Notes: generated from the sequence alone by a model not told the origin. Numbered from the stretch's first letter, positions 21,771 to 32,437 are shown. The stretch: 64,000 nucleotides of DNA from Mauremys mutica (GCF_020497125.1 NC_059082.1:26620965-26684964); one strand, 5' to 3'. Translations and numbers: made by a program.

Positions 21771-22699
21771 CAGGGCCGGCTCCAGGCACCAGCTGAGCAA
21801 GCTGGTGATTGGGGTGGCAGATTCTAGGGGGCGGCTTCCCCCCCCTAGATGCTTTTGTTTGTTTGCTGCTCTGGCCTCCCTGTAGGGGGCAGAGGAGGGG
21901 AGCGCCCTGCAGCAAATTTGGCAGGGCAGCCTGCGTCCTTCCCTCCCCACCGACCGGAGCAGCTCGGAGCCCTCCCGGCAGGCGGCGCGGAGATCGGGGC
22001 CGCGGGGTGAGCGCCCCCCTGAAGCCCTGGCTGCCCCCTTCTCTCTCTCCCCCCTCGCTCCCTCCCCTTCCCCCCATTAGACCGGGTGCGCACTCTGCAG
22101 CACAGGGAATCCCCTGGCTCCGGCCGCCCTGGAGGTTTGTTTGTTTTGTTCTCCTCTGCTTTGCCGTTCCCCCACCCCCGCTTTGCTGCTCCAGCTGCGC
22201 CGCAGGTTGTTTTTTTTCACCTGCTTTGCCGCTCCAGCCGTGGAGTTTTTTTTGTTTTTCCCCCACCCTGCGTTACCGCTCCGGCTGTGCTGCAGCTTTG
22301 GTTTTTTTCTTCCCTGCTTTGCCATTCCAGCTGCGCCGTTGTTTTGTTCCCCTCACCCTGCTTTGCCGCTCTGGCTGCGCCGTGTTTTCTTTTTCTTTTT
22401 CTTTTTTTTTCTTCACCTGCTTTGCCGCTCCAGTGCCCCGTTTCCCCCCCACCCCTTTACCACTCCAGCCCCACCATGGTTTTATGTTGTTTTGGGGTTT
22501 TTTTCCCCTGCTTTGCTGCTCCGGCTGTGCTGCAGTTTCCCCCCCTCCCCCTTTGCCATTCCAGCCGTGCCGGTTTTTTGTCCCCCCCACCCCACTTTAC
22601 CGCTCTGGCCCCGCTGTGGTTTTGTTTTTGTTTTTTCCCCTGCTCCCCCCCCCCCTTTTTTTTTTGCTTGGGGCGGCAAAAAAGCCCGAGCTGGCCCTG
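21771..22699. mobile_element. hAT element nested in Harbinger copy 3 (929 bp)
   Basis: The left end is cagggccggctccaggc and the right end, reversed, is cagggccagctcgggc. The 8-bp flanks are actgtggg (21763-21770) and tctgtggg (22700-22707), which differ at one base. Copy 2 has the uninterrupted site 'gtgcactgtgggaagctatc' (about 2810-2830), which confirms the insertion point. No transposase inside; it holds a minisatellite. Confidence 0.88.
22150..22645. repeat. Minisatellite with about 45-60 bp units
   Basis: Units contain ctgctttgccgctccagctg followed by 'tgcgccg' or 'tgtgctgc' and then a T-rich spacer of varied length. About nine units are seen. The array produces long hydrophobic-looking plus-strand frames that are not genes. 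Confidence 0.8.
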
Positions 22700-22910
22700 T
22701 CTGTGGGTAGCTATCCCACAGTTCCCACTGCCCATTGGAATTCTGGGTTAAGCTCCCAATGCCTGATGGGTCAAAAACGTTGTCGCGAGTGGTTTTGGAT
22801 ACATGTCGCCAGTCTCCCCTCCCTCCCTCCCTCCTTGAAAGCAACAGCAAACAATCGTTTCACACCTTTTTTCCTGGGCTACCCGTGCAGAAACCATAGC
22901 ACGGCAAGCA

Positions 22911-24170
22911 TGGAGCCCGCTCAGCTCACTGCTGTTGTGGTGAGCATTGAAAACACCTTGCGCATTATCCGGCAGTATGTGTAGAACATGGCTAGGAGAC
23001 GCCAGCATGAGGACGATTGTGAGGAGGACATGGACACAGACATTCCTGAAAGCACGGGATGTGGCAATTGGGACATCATGGCAGCAGTGGGGAACGTTGA
23101 TACAGTGAAAAACTAATTCTGGGCCCAGCAAACAAGCACAGACTGGTGGGACCGCATAGTGTTGCAGGTATGGAATGATTCCCAGTCGCTGTGAAACTTT
23201 TGCATGCGTAAGGCCACTTTCATGGAGCTGTGTGAGTTGTTTTCCCCCACCCTGAAGGGCAGGAATACCAAGATGAGACCTGCCCTGACAGTTGAGAAGC
23301 GAGTGGCAATAGCCCTGTGGAATCTTGCAATGCCTGACTGCTACCAGTCAGTCAGGAATCAGTTCAGAGTGGGCAAATCTAGCATGGGGGCTGCTGCGAT
23401 CCAAGTAGCCAAAGCAATCAGTAACCTTCTGCTAGCAAGGGTAGTGACTCTGGGAAATGTGCAGGTCATCGTGGATGGCTTTACTGCAATGGGGTTCCCT
23501 AACTGTGGTGGGGCAATAGATGGAACGCATATCTTGGCACCGGACCACCTTGCCAACCAGTACGTAAACCACCAAGGGTACTTCTCAATGGTGCTGCAAG
23601 CACTGGTGGATCACAAGGGACATTTCACCGACATCAACGTGGGATGGCCAGGAAAGGTGCATGACACTCGCATCTTTAGGAACTGTTCGGCTGTTTGAAC
23701 AGCTGCAAGAAGTAACTTATTTCCCAGACCAGAAAATTAACATTGGGGATGTTGAAATGCCAATAGTTATCCTTGGCGCCCCAGCCTATCCCTTGCTCCC
23801 ATGGCACATGAAGCCATACACAGGCAGCCTGGACAGTAGTAAGGAGCAGTGCAGCTATAGGCTGAGCAAGTGCAGAATGGTGGTAAAATGTGCCTTTGGA
23901 TATTTAAAAGCTCGCTAGTGCTGTTTGCTGACTAGGTTAGACCTCAGCACAACCAATATTCCCATTGTTATTGCTGCTTGCTGTGTGCGCCATAATATCT
24001 GTGAGAGTAAGGGGGAGATGTTTATGGTGGGGTGGGAGCTTGAGGCAAATCGTCAGGTGGACAATTTTGAACAACCAGACACCAGGGTGATTAGAAGAGC
24101 ACAGCTAGATGCACTGCGCATCAGAGAGGCTTTGAAAACCAGTTTCATGACCAGCCAGGCTACGGTGTGA
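22911..24170 (+). pseudogene. Harbinger (PIF/HARBI1-like) DDE transposase, copy 3
   Basis: The transposase cuts and joins the element ends. The start is ATGGAGCCC at 22911. The frame crosses in-frame stops at about 22982, 23113 and 23191, then is open from 23204. Blocks seen are a helix-turn-helix-like region (EKRVAIALWNLAMPDCYQSV, then VGKSSMG), FPNCGGAIDGTHI with the first catalytic Asp, and VGWPGKVHDTRIF with the second Asp. A frameshift near 23690 follows, then LFEQLQE, MPIVILGAPAYPLLPW, and a CRMVVKCAFGYLKAR block where the third catalytic Glu expected before the -AFG motif is Lys. A stop at 23916 replaces the usual Trp, then NIPIVIAACCVRHNICE and a C-terminal tail to 24170. A broken gene with a lost catalytic residue. 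Confidence 0.9.
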
Positions 24171-24272
24171 TAGTTGTGTGTGTTTCTCCTTGATGCAAAA
24201 CCACCTCCTTTGTTGAATTTACTTCCCTGTAAGCCAATCCCCCTCCCCACTTCGACCACAGCTGGCAAAGGA

Positions 24273-24312
24273 AATAAAGTCCCTATTGTTTTGAGTCCAT
24301 GCATTCTTTATT
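24273..24312. terminator. Back-to-back polyadenylation signals (copy 3)
   Basis: AATAAA at 24273-24278 serves the plus-strand transposase. TTTATT at 24307-24312 (AATAAA on the minus strand) serves the myb gene. The two genes therefore converge with almost no spacer. Confidence 0.65.
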
Positions 24313-24317
24313 TATTT

Positions 24318-24852
24318 TTAAAAAAAAGTGAGATCACTAACAAGGTAGCCCGGGTGGGGTGGGGGAGGAGGGAAGGACAAGGCCACATTGCTTATTGTAG
24401 CCACACTACAAATCAAAGCTGTTTGAATGACAGCCTTCTGTTGCTTGGGCCATTCGCTGGAGTGGAGTGGCTGGGTTCCCTCCTCCCCTCCCTGCGTTCT
24501 TGGGCGTCTGGGTGAGGAGGATATGGAACTTGGCAAGGTGGGCAGGCAGTTATACAATGGATGCAGCAGCAGTTTGTGCTCTTGTTGCCTTTCCTGCAGC
24601 TCCACCAGACGCCTGATCATGTTTGTGTCCTCCCCCATTAGCCTCAACATCTCCTCCTGCGTGTTCTGATCACACTCACTGAATGCTTTCCTGGCCTCTG
24701 CCACTGAATGCCTCCGTGCATTCAGCTGTGCCATATCAGTGCGGGAGGACTGCATGAGCATGGAAAACATGTCATCACGAGTGCTGTTTTTTCACCTTCT
24801 AATCTGCAATAACCTCAGGGAGATGATACAGGGAGCATAGAAACATTTGCAC
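24318..24852 (-). pseudogene. Harbinger myb/SANT protein, exon 2 (copy 3)
   Basis: A splice acceptor (tatccctccgcag) ends at 24853. In the main frame the sequence reads RLLQIRR, a TGA stop, then KNSTRDDMFSMLMQSSRTDM and a helical stretch ending in LMGEDTNMIRRLVELQERQQ, then the basic proline-rich tail SSISSSPRRPRTQGG. This corresponds to the coiled-coil exon of the myb partner. The homologous part ends around 24400; the remaining codons to 24318 read into the 3' untranslated region. Compared with copy 2 it lacks the long Arg/Glu-rich helix and carries at least one stop. Confidence 0.7.
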
Positions 24853-25336
24853 CTGCGGAGGGATAAAAAGGGAGAGTAAAATTTAAGAAGATACATTTCT
24901 GAGAACAAAAGGGAGACTCTTTCACAGTGAATCAAGCAATTCACAGCAGACAGCACATGTGCTTTAGGTACAAGGTCGCATTTTGCCTTTTATACTGAGT
25001 GCTTTCTGGTATGGTGACACATCACACATGGCTGGGCAACAGAATTCGGTTTCCAGGCAGCCATGGTAAGCCAAAAGGTATGCGGGGTTGGCTTCTTCCA
25101 CCTTCATAACATGTGGGAATGGTTTCAAACTGCAGCACCCTCCCTTCCCATAGCAAGCAATGCCAGTTGAGTTTGCCTTTTAAAAGGAGGGGGCTGTGGT
25201 TTTGGGTTGGAGCACACCCCTCCCCCCACCACATGGCTATTCTCCGGGATGATCCCTTTTAGCCAAGCACAAACAGCCCAGCATGAACGGGGTCCTTTTA
25301 CTGTTCCCTTACCAAAATTCCCCTATTTCAACCAGG

Positions 25337-26071
25337 TGACCATGGATGATATCACTCTCCTGAGGCTGACACAGAAAGATAAAGGCCGAATGTTGCATGA
25401 ATGAGACTAAAACCCAGGAACATTCGCCGCCATGCTTTGTGCTGCAATGATTCCAGACTACTTGCTACTGGTGTGGCATGGTAAAATGTCCTACCGTGGA
25501 GGACGAAATAAGGCAGCCTTCCCCAGAAACCTTCTGCAAAGGCTTTCAGGCATAGGCGCCGACTCCGTGGATGCTCTGGGATTGAAGCACCCACAGAAAA
25601 AAATTGGTGGGTGCTGAGCACCCACCGGCAGCTCCCCATGGCCTCGCCCTGCCCCCTGCTCCAGCTCACCTCTGCCTCCGCCTCCTTTGCGAGCGCGCCA
25701 CTGAGTCCTGCTTCTCCCCCCTCCCTCCCAGTGCTTGTGCCACGAAACAGCTGATTCGTGAGGCAGGGAGGGAGGGGGGAGGAGGGGGAACGTGGTGCCC
25801 TGGGAGAAGAGGCGGGGCCAGGGTGGGGATTTGGGGAAGGGATCCAATAGGGGCAGGGAGGGGGCAGAGTTAGGGTGGGGACTTTGGGGATGGGTTGGAA
25901 TGGGGGCGGGGCCAGGGGTGGGGAAAGGGGCAGGGAAAGGGGCGGGGGGGGGCACAGGCACCCACAGGTGCCAGAGAAAGTTGGCGTCTATGCCTCCAGG
26001 AAAGCTTCATGGAGATGTCCCTGGAGGATTCCTGCTCCATCCCCAGACACGTTAACAGAGTTTTCCAGTAG
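25337..26071 (+). pseudogene. Third Harbinger-associated exon, copy 3 (interrupted by a hAT MITE)
   Basis: A splice acceptor (tatttcaaccag) ends at 25336. The frame starts MDDITLLRLTQKDKGRMLHE at 25343, hits TGA and TAA near 25403 and 25409, then continues FAAMLCAAMIPDYLLLVWHG and KMSYRGGRNKAAFPRNLLQR. The hAT MITE at 25551-25992 interrupts it. After the MITE the frame resumes LQESFMEMSLEDSCSIPRHV and stops at TAG 26069-26071, which probably marks the natural end. The intron of the minus-strand myb gene runs from 26170 down to 24853, so this exon lies wholly inside it. No known domain is recognised. Confidence 0.65.
25551..25992. mobile_element. hAT MITE (442 bp) inside the third exon
   Basis: The left end is cataggcgccgactccg and the right end, reversed, is cataggcgccaactttc with one change (cataga). 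The 8-bp flanks ctttcagg and cctccagg match at six positions; a small deletion at the left flank may explain the difference. The ends resemble those of the hAT at 3300-7762. No coding content; the interior is G-rich on this strand. Confidence 0.8.
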
Positions 26072-26170
26072 CTGTACTGGCCGCAAATGTATCCCAATTC
26101 TTCAGGGCAAATCAAACATTAAACACAATTGCTTTTAACCCCTGTAGAGTAGTTACAAATGTGAACTCAC

Positions 26171-26711
26171 CAGAGGTGCCTTCTCTGTCTTCAGGGTCTG
26201 GAAACCCGCTTTGGGAGGATATTGACTCCAGGGTGATGAAAAGGTCCTGGCTGCCAGGGAGAACGGATTCTCCACTTGCCAGCTGCGCATTCTCCTCCTC
26301 CTCTTTCTCCTCCTCGTCATCATCCACAAAATCCTCCTCCATGTTGCGTGAGACTCCCCCCTTGCAGGTGTCCACGGACAGTGGTGGGGTACTGGTAGGG
26401 TCCCGCCCTAGAATGGCATGCAGCTGATCATAGAAGCGGCATATATGGGGCTCTGACCTGGAGCAACTGTTTGCCGCCTTTGTCTTGTGGTAGGCTTGCC
26501 TGAGCTCCTTAACTTTCATGCGGCACTGCTGTGTGTCCCTGGTGTAGCCTTTCTCCACCATGTCCTGTGAGATTTTGGCATATATATAATTAGCATTTCT
26601 TCTTTCTGATCGGAGTTCTGCCTGCACAGATTCTTCTCCCCATATAGCAATCAGATCCAGTGTCTCCCATTCGCTCCATGCTGGAACTCATTTGCAATTC
26701 TGGGACTGCAT
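26171..26711 (-). pseudogene. Harbinger myb/SANT protein, exon 1 (copy 3), nearly open
   Basis: The ATG at 26711-26709 starts MQSQNCK, followed by a TGA at codon 8, then a continuous frame: WSEWETLDLIAIWGEESVQA, then YAKISQDMVEKGYTRDTQQC, RMKVKELRQAYHKTKAANSC and RFYDQLHAILG. An acidic linker (DDDEEEKEEEENAQ) and SVLPGSQDLFITLES follow. The exon ends at donor gtgagt just below 26171. The three-helix DNA-binding domain with its spaced Trp and hydrophobic residues is intact. The single stop at codon 8 is probably an Arg codon (CGA) changed to TGA. This is the best preserved DNA-binding exon of the three copies. Confidence 0.8.
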
Positions 26712-27070
26712 GGTCACCTGTGCTGCTGAGCTCGCCACGCTGACCAAACAGGAAATGAAATTCAAAAGTTCCTGGGGCTTTTCCTATGTACCTGGCTAGT
26801 GCATTGGAGCTGAAAGTGCTGTCTAGAGCGGTCACATTGGAGCACTCTGGGATAGCTCCCGGAGCCCAATACTTTTGAATTGCACAACACAGCCTCTAAT
26901 TCGACCCAAGATTTTAGCGCTACTCCCCTCACCGGGGAGAAGTACAGCAGTCAATTTTAAGAGCCCTTTAGGTCAACGGAATGAGGTTGGTTGTGTAGCC
27001 ACATGGCTTATAAAATCAACCTAATGTGGCTAAATTCAATCTAACCTCATAGTGGTGACCAGGCCTAAGA

Positions 27071-27364
27071 GGCACAACACAGAACTCACAGCTCAAAGGG
27101 AGATAGTAAGGTGCCTTTAAGGCCTGGTGCCCAAGTCATAGAAGGCTCCTGGGCTGCCCTATGCACCTCAGAGCTACACAGAATATCATAGTGCTCAACA
27201 ATGTGGTCCGGCCCCAGACATGCTTCTTCTACCCTGCGAGTGCTAACCCCAGCACATCTCCTAAACCAAGGCTTGAGATGGGGTCCTCAAAGGGCAGCCT
27301 TACAGCTGTCTTCCATACTATCTGCATCAAGGGAACCCTCCCAAGGATGCAACCAGGACATTTA
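27071..27364. other. Spacer, possible old repeat
   Basis: No gene is seen. The sequence between Harbinger copy 3 and the next MITE has a repeat-like feel but I cannot assign it. Confidence 0.3.
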
Positions 27365-27580
27365 GGGTATGTCTGTGCTGCCGTAAAAGATCAGCTGCAG
27401 CTGATCCAGGTCAGCTGACTTGAGCCGTGGGGCGGGTCTCAGAGCCCTGACTCCAGCCTGAGCCTGAACATCTAAACTACTATTTCATAGTCCCACAGCC
27501 TGAGCCCTGAGAATCCGAGTCAGCTGACCCCGGCTCAGGCTTGGTGCTGTGGGTTTTTAAATTGCAGTGTTAACATATCC
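27365..27580. mobile_element. MITE with terminal inverted repeats (about 216 bp)
   Basis: The left end is gggtatgtctgtgctgccgt and the right end, reversed, is ggatatgttaacactgcaat. The interior holds a 'cagctgactt...gtcagctgac' palindrome. It is related to 15549-15783. Confidence 0.7.
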
Positions 27581-28934
27581 TGTGAGCCCCTGTACACTGC
27601 TCCAGCCCTTTCACCCAGCTAAAGCTAACAGAGCAATGGTGAGGTTCTGAGCCTCAAACTTCACCTTGAATTGTGACTTAAACCCTCAACAGAATTAGTG
27701 AGGCTGTTTAAACACATCGGATCAGCTTTAATCATGAATAGTTATTCTGCATTCTCTCTGTATAAACAGTTGGGGCTAATACACTCATCCCAAACTTATA
27801 CCAATGAAACATTTATACAACACCCAACCATTATGCATTTTCTCCATATAAAGAGCTGTCCCATAACAGTTAAACATATAAAGGGTCTGAAAGCAGCTCA
27901 GTGCTCAGGTCTTTCCAATCTTTACTTCAGTTCCAAAGTCACTTTAGAGAACTCCAGACAAAAGCTTTGATACTCTGGAAAGGCCAAGATAATCATAAAG
28001 TTCGTCCAAATGGGAAAACAGGTAGGGCAGGCACCATTGAGCAAGCATTTTTTAAAGTGAAATCTAAGAAATCCAATGCAGTTTAAGTGCATCTCTTTTT
28101 CTCTCAATAAATGTTTTAAAATAGCACTCAGTGTCTGGCTTCAGGATGTTTTTATGTTTCTGGTCTTACCGTTTCCATTTTATGTGTTTAAATTCATTTG
28201 AATTATTTAGTAGTCTCAAAAAATGATCAATGGGTAACTAATTATTACAGGCCATTGTGACTGAGCATGGGCTAAAGCAAATGTCTAATTTCAAATTATA
28301 TTTACTTCCAACTCTCAAAGCTAGGCAAGCTCCCTCCAGGGAAAAAAAGTGTGTTTATATAGAAAGAGAAAGGAATTGTTTTACTGATCACAGAAGAGGG
28401 GCTGAGTAATTATGCACAACTAAGGCGGTGTCTTTCCTGCATCTTTGTTTTTCTTTTTGAGGGAAACAGAAAGCTTCCTGGCACCACCAGATGCAGTAGT
28501 ACTAAAAACATAAAGACGGCTCCTGTTCTAACTGAACACAATGCAGCAGAAATGTCAGAGAAGCAGCTGGATTGTTTTGCAAAACCTCCGTTGATCTATG
28601 GAGTACAGTAAGCAGCATTGTCATTTGCAATATGGCAGATTAACAGAGTTTGAATTGTACGTATGAAGAGTTAAAACAAATTCCTTATCTTCCCACATAT
28701 TGTGAAGGAAAAACAAGATACTAATAAGCTTTAATGAGATGCCTCCTCTTCCTCTGATGGTCACATTTAGTCAATTGGATTGAGCAAGAAACTTTTTAAT
28801 AAACGGAGTCAATATTCCTGCAAACATTTGAACAAAGCACACACTTCTTTCCTACTGGGATAGTGAACACAGAGTTTTGTCAGTTTCCTAGAAGTTAGGA
28901 TAAGCCCCAACAAACTGTAAACAGGGAGAGAAAA
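27581..28934. other. Non-coding AT-rich stretch
   Basis: No gene or family-level repeat is recognised. Confidence 0.35.
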
Positions 28935-29196
28935 ATTTACATCATTTATGTTGTAGGTAATGTTTCCATACTTTAACATAAGCTTTTCATACATCTAGCA
29001 ATATTTTTGTCAGAATAGATGTGTTTATTTCAGGGCTTTAGAGCTGTGCTCCGGCTCCGCTACAGCTCCAGGCAAAGATCTGCAGCTCCACTGCTCCGGG
29101 CTCCAGCTCCAGGCTCCACTCTAAAGCCCTCATTTATTTACGACATTCATTTGGACATTCTCCTTATTTTCTTTCAACATAAAGAGATCCCAAATA
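28935..29196 (+). repeat. Left arm of a 262-bp inverted duplication
   Basis: The segment recurs almost identically in inverse orientation at 32710-32982. It consists of about 95 bases of AT-rich sequence ('atttacatcatttatgttgt'), a GC-rich MITE (29031-29131), and about 65 further bases ending 'gagatcccaaata'. The two arms differ by an extra 11-12 bases in the GC-rich part of the right arm and a few substitutions. Confidence 0.85.
29031..29131. mobile_element. Short hAT-like MITE inside the left arm
   Basis: The ends are cagggctttagag and ctctaaagccctc. The 8-bp flanks gtttattt (29023-29030) and atttattt (29132-29139) differ at one base. The interior is a run of 'gctccggctcc' type words. The same MITE in the same context is at 32775-32886. 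Confidence 0.7.
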
Positions 29197-29315
29197 AAGG
29201 TTGATTTCATTCAACATAACTGGTGTTGGATGTACAGACTGTTACACTAGGGACAAGCACTGTTGGATACTCCAAAAGAAAGGATGCTAACTTCAGCCCT
29301 TAAAAGAGGGGGAAG

Positions 29316-29782
29316 CAGGGCGGGTGCAAGGATGTTTCTCACTCTAAGCGAAACTTCCACCTTGAGCCCCTCCCCCGAGCCCTGTGGCAGCTCCCCGCCC
29401 CAGCTCACCTCTGCTCCGCCTCCTCCCCAAGCACGCCGTCACTGCTCCACTTCTCCCGCCTCCCAGGCTTGTGGTGCCAATCAGCTGTTTGGCACCACAA
29501 GCCTGGAAGGGAGAGTAGCGGAGCAGGGCAGCGTGCTCAGGGCAGGAGGCAGAGCAGAGGTGAGCTGGGGCGGGGAGCGGTTCCCCTCCATGCCGCGCCT
29601 CCCCTTACTTGCTGCAGGCGGCCCTTCCCGCACCCGCCTGCCCCAGGTCCCTCCGCCTAAATGCCGACGACGACTGAAGATCCAGCCACCGCGGTCGCCG
29701 CCAAAGGACCTGAAGTGCTGCCTCCCAAATGCTAGCACCCTACGCGACCACATACGTTGCCTAATGGGTTGCACCGCCCCTG
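29316..29782. mobile_element. hAT MITE (467 bp) with exact target duplication
   Basis: The left end is cagggcgggtgcaagg and the right end, reversed, is caggggcggtgcaaccc. An exact 8-bp duplication, gggggaag, lies at 29308-29315 and 29783-29790. The interior includes a hairpin around 29465-29510 (gcttgtggtgcca and tggcaccacaagc). The GC-rich open frames here are not genes. Confidence 0.9.
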
Positions 29783-29790
29783 GGGGGAAG

Positions 29791-31991
29791 CAAGTCTTCA
29801 GAGGCTAGGGAGATGATTACTACTCTCCTCAAATGATACCAGGAGGAAGTAGCTTAGTATTGCCACGCGGAGAGATGAACACCCCAAGATGTATCAGGCT
29901 GATTACAGAATAAGATTGCTTTGTAGAGATTAGATTAGTGGTCTCAGAAAGAGGTATAAAACTCTGGAGTGACATGTTCAAATCATAGCCAGCATGACTT
30001 AGTGTCTCATTCTTCAGTTATGTATCTAGAGTAACAACCTGTTCATTGTATGGGAGCCTTTCAGATATTGGCACAGCTCAGATGAAGTTGGGCATAATTT
30101 GTGAAAGCCTTTGGAATGAATGTGCAATTCTTGCACTGCTTTCACATTTCAATAAAGTGCAATTCTTCAGTAACATGTTCAATGTTTGATTTATAATAAC
30201 CCAAGCACATTTTCTAACCTGAAGATGTAGATATGTACTGAACTTTTCTATTTTATCAAATCCTATTGTCTAAAATAAATTACTCAAAATCATTTTGTAC
30301 CATCCAGCAATAGATCACAGCCCATGCTCACATGCATAATGTTTAAAAAAATGTGGTAGACATGATGCAAGCAAAATTTATTAACAGCACATTTGCTTTA
30401 ATCTATCCAAAAGTACAGAATAGTATGATAAAGCAATACATTGCATTATTATTTACTTCAAAATGAAGCAGTGGATAATGCATATTGTAACAAATCTCTA
30501 GCTACATAAGATTTCATGGTTGTCTTCAACACCATTGCCAAATGGAACTTCATAGCAAAATCAGAAATAGAACTCAGGTCCCCTTACTCCAAAAGTATAG
30601 GCTTCTAACAATTACATTACAGGAGAATTCCCATTAATTATGGGAATGAGTAGACTAGTTTTGATTGCATCTAATGGAGGGCAGTGGTATATGGACACAC
30701 TAGTGGGTTCATTGCTAGTATATTTGTCTCTAGGAAAAATACCTATTTTAACATGAGCTTCCGATCCAGTAGTAGGAATTGCTTAAATTCAGCTGTTTAA
30801 TAAGCTGCCATCACTCCACCTATAGGCTAACACACTGCACTATACTTTATATAAAATGCATAAAATGTATCTATCCAAATGTATCTAAGATTTCTGATGG
30901 AATACAAAATGAGTGATTTAACACAATCATTCTGCCAATGCATCACTGTTCCATTATTTTACAATTGTTCTGAAACCATGACTAAGAATAGCTCCATTAA
31001 CTGACAAAAAACTGATTAAAGAGACCAACATGGCTACAACACCACAAAAAACTGATTGTAAGATGTTAATGTGTTCTGAAAATTTTTGTCTGATCTGTAG
31101 TTTCTCCTTCAATATAACAAGGCAGCTTACTGCAGAAGTGGCTTGAGCTGAATCTGAATTCAATGTGGAGCAAAGAATCTCATATTTCCAATCATAAGCC
31201 TGTTGTGCTTTTCATCTAAAAAGGTGAATAACAGCTTGAAAAAGCTTGTAACCAAGATTAAAGCTTAAAACCTCCATAGATCTTGCAAAGAGCATTAAAA
31301 AAAAAAGGCAGCAGATGGGAAGGGTAAATGCCTTTGCACATTGAATTATCAAATACCTCTGAACCTGGTATTATTTGAAACTGATCTACCCAAATGTTGT
31401 CTTATGCAATCAGTAAATTAACAACGTTTCATTTTATAGCTAATTTCATAATTTAGCAACCAGGAAATCAAACAGTAGAAAATGTCAGACACACTCTAGC
31501 TAAACAGAATAAGAAAAAAATGTCCTACATTGTTACTACTATCATCTTAGAATTAAAAAATTTTTGTGTAGTTTGGACAGTCAGGAAAATCAGATTTTTA
31601 TGTTGACTCCAAAAATAACCCCCTCCTGGGCTTGTGAAGCTTCCCATTGCAGTTAGGAGAAGGCTAGCGCTCCTTTGTGTTTTAATTAATTAAATTGTGG
31701 AAGTGTGATATCCAAAAGCAGAGTCTGGGAGGCCACCTCCTCTGTCAGTTATTCCTCAGGGCAAAGCATCCCTGCAAAGGGCAGGTAAGGAGGTGGGAAG
31801 TGGACAGGGATTGGAAGTGGTGGAGTACACTCTGGAGATAGCCTCTAGTACACATCGGTTGGTGATTAGTCCAGTCAAGCCTGATAAAAATAATGATGTA
31901 GGTACTGTAGTTGTCTCAAAGCCCTTCAGTATTGAACCAGAAGCTGGCACAGTGACACTTGAGAGGGTTGTGTGTTATGCTTCTGGGAAGA
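29791..31991. other. Long non-coding stretch
   Basis: No gene is recognised. About 30540-30625 resembles the 3' part of a MIR-like SINE ('gaactcaggtccccttact'). The remainder is AT-rich. Confidence 0.4.
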
Positions 31992-31999
31992 GAGGGAAG

Positions 32000-32122
32000 C
32001 AGGGTGACCAGACAGCAAGTGTGAAAAATCAGGATGTGGGTGGGGGGTAATAGGAGCCTATATAAGAAAAAGACCCAAAAATTGGGATTGTCCCCATAAA
32101 ATTGGGACATCTGGTCACCCTA
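32000..32122. mobile_element. hAT MITE (123 bp) with exact target duplication
   Basis: The left end is cagggtgaccagaca and the right end, reversed, is tagggtgaccagatg. An exact 8-bp duplication, gagggaag, lies at 31992-31999 and 32123-32130. A second copy of the family is at 60895-61021. Confidence 0.9.
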
Positions 32123-32130
32123 GAGGGAAG

Positions 32131-32437
32131 GCTAGTAGCCTCAGCTTCTTTTGTCTTGGGAGCTGTGCTTAGTGCAACGAGCTGTTCTTTCCCTGCCTCT
32201 GAGATGAGAGGCAGTACCAACCTATAGTGCCACAGGTGCCCTGGGAGCAGACCTGGGTTTTGGCAGACATGACTCTTAGCCTGCAAGCACTGGGCCGGTC
32301 TCTTTCCAATACTGATCATGGGTATCAGGGATACTGAAATTGGGTCTTTGTGGACAGTCCATTCTGGAGCTCAGTGTCCAATCTGAAGGAATGGAGGTGC
32401 ACTTCATGGATTGCTCAAGATGACACAGTTTAGACAG
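32131..32437. other. Non-coding spacer
   Basis: No gene or repeat family is recognised. Confidence 0.3.

Larger units (their letters stand above)
21608..27065 (+). mobile_element. Harbinger-type element, copy 3 (about 5.46 kb), full-length but decayed
   Basis: The left end is gggtatgtctacactatgaa; the right end, reversed, is ggcctggtcaccactatgag. Flanking triplets are TGA (21605-21607) and TAA (27066-27068), consistent with a TAA duplication with one later change. It contains all three genes: transposase (22911-24170, plus), myb exons 2 and 1 (24318-24852 and 26171-26711, minus), and the third exon (25337-26071, plus) inside the myb intron. It is interrupted by a hAT (21771-22699) and a hAT MITE (25551-25992). 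Confidence 0.9.

Noticed and set aside
21809..22984. A 391-codon plus-strand open frame, Phe/Pro/Leu-rich, that could suggest a membrane protein
   Set aside because: It is the translation of a hAT with a minisatellite and only its last 24 codons are real transposase start. The hydrophobic look comes from T- and C-rich units.
23359..23556. Minus-strand open frame inside the transposase
   Set aside because: It is a shadow of the conserved transposase frame on the plus strand.
29263..29808. A 181-codon plus-strand open frame
   Set aside because: It lies almost wholly inside the hAT MITE at 29316-29782 and has Pro/Arg/Gly-rich low complexity.
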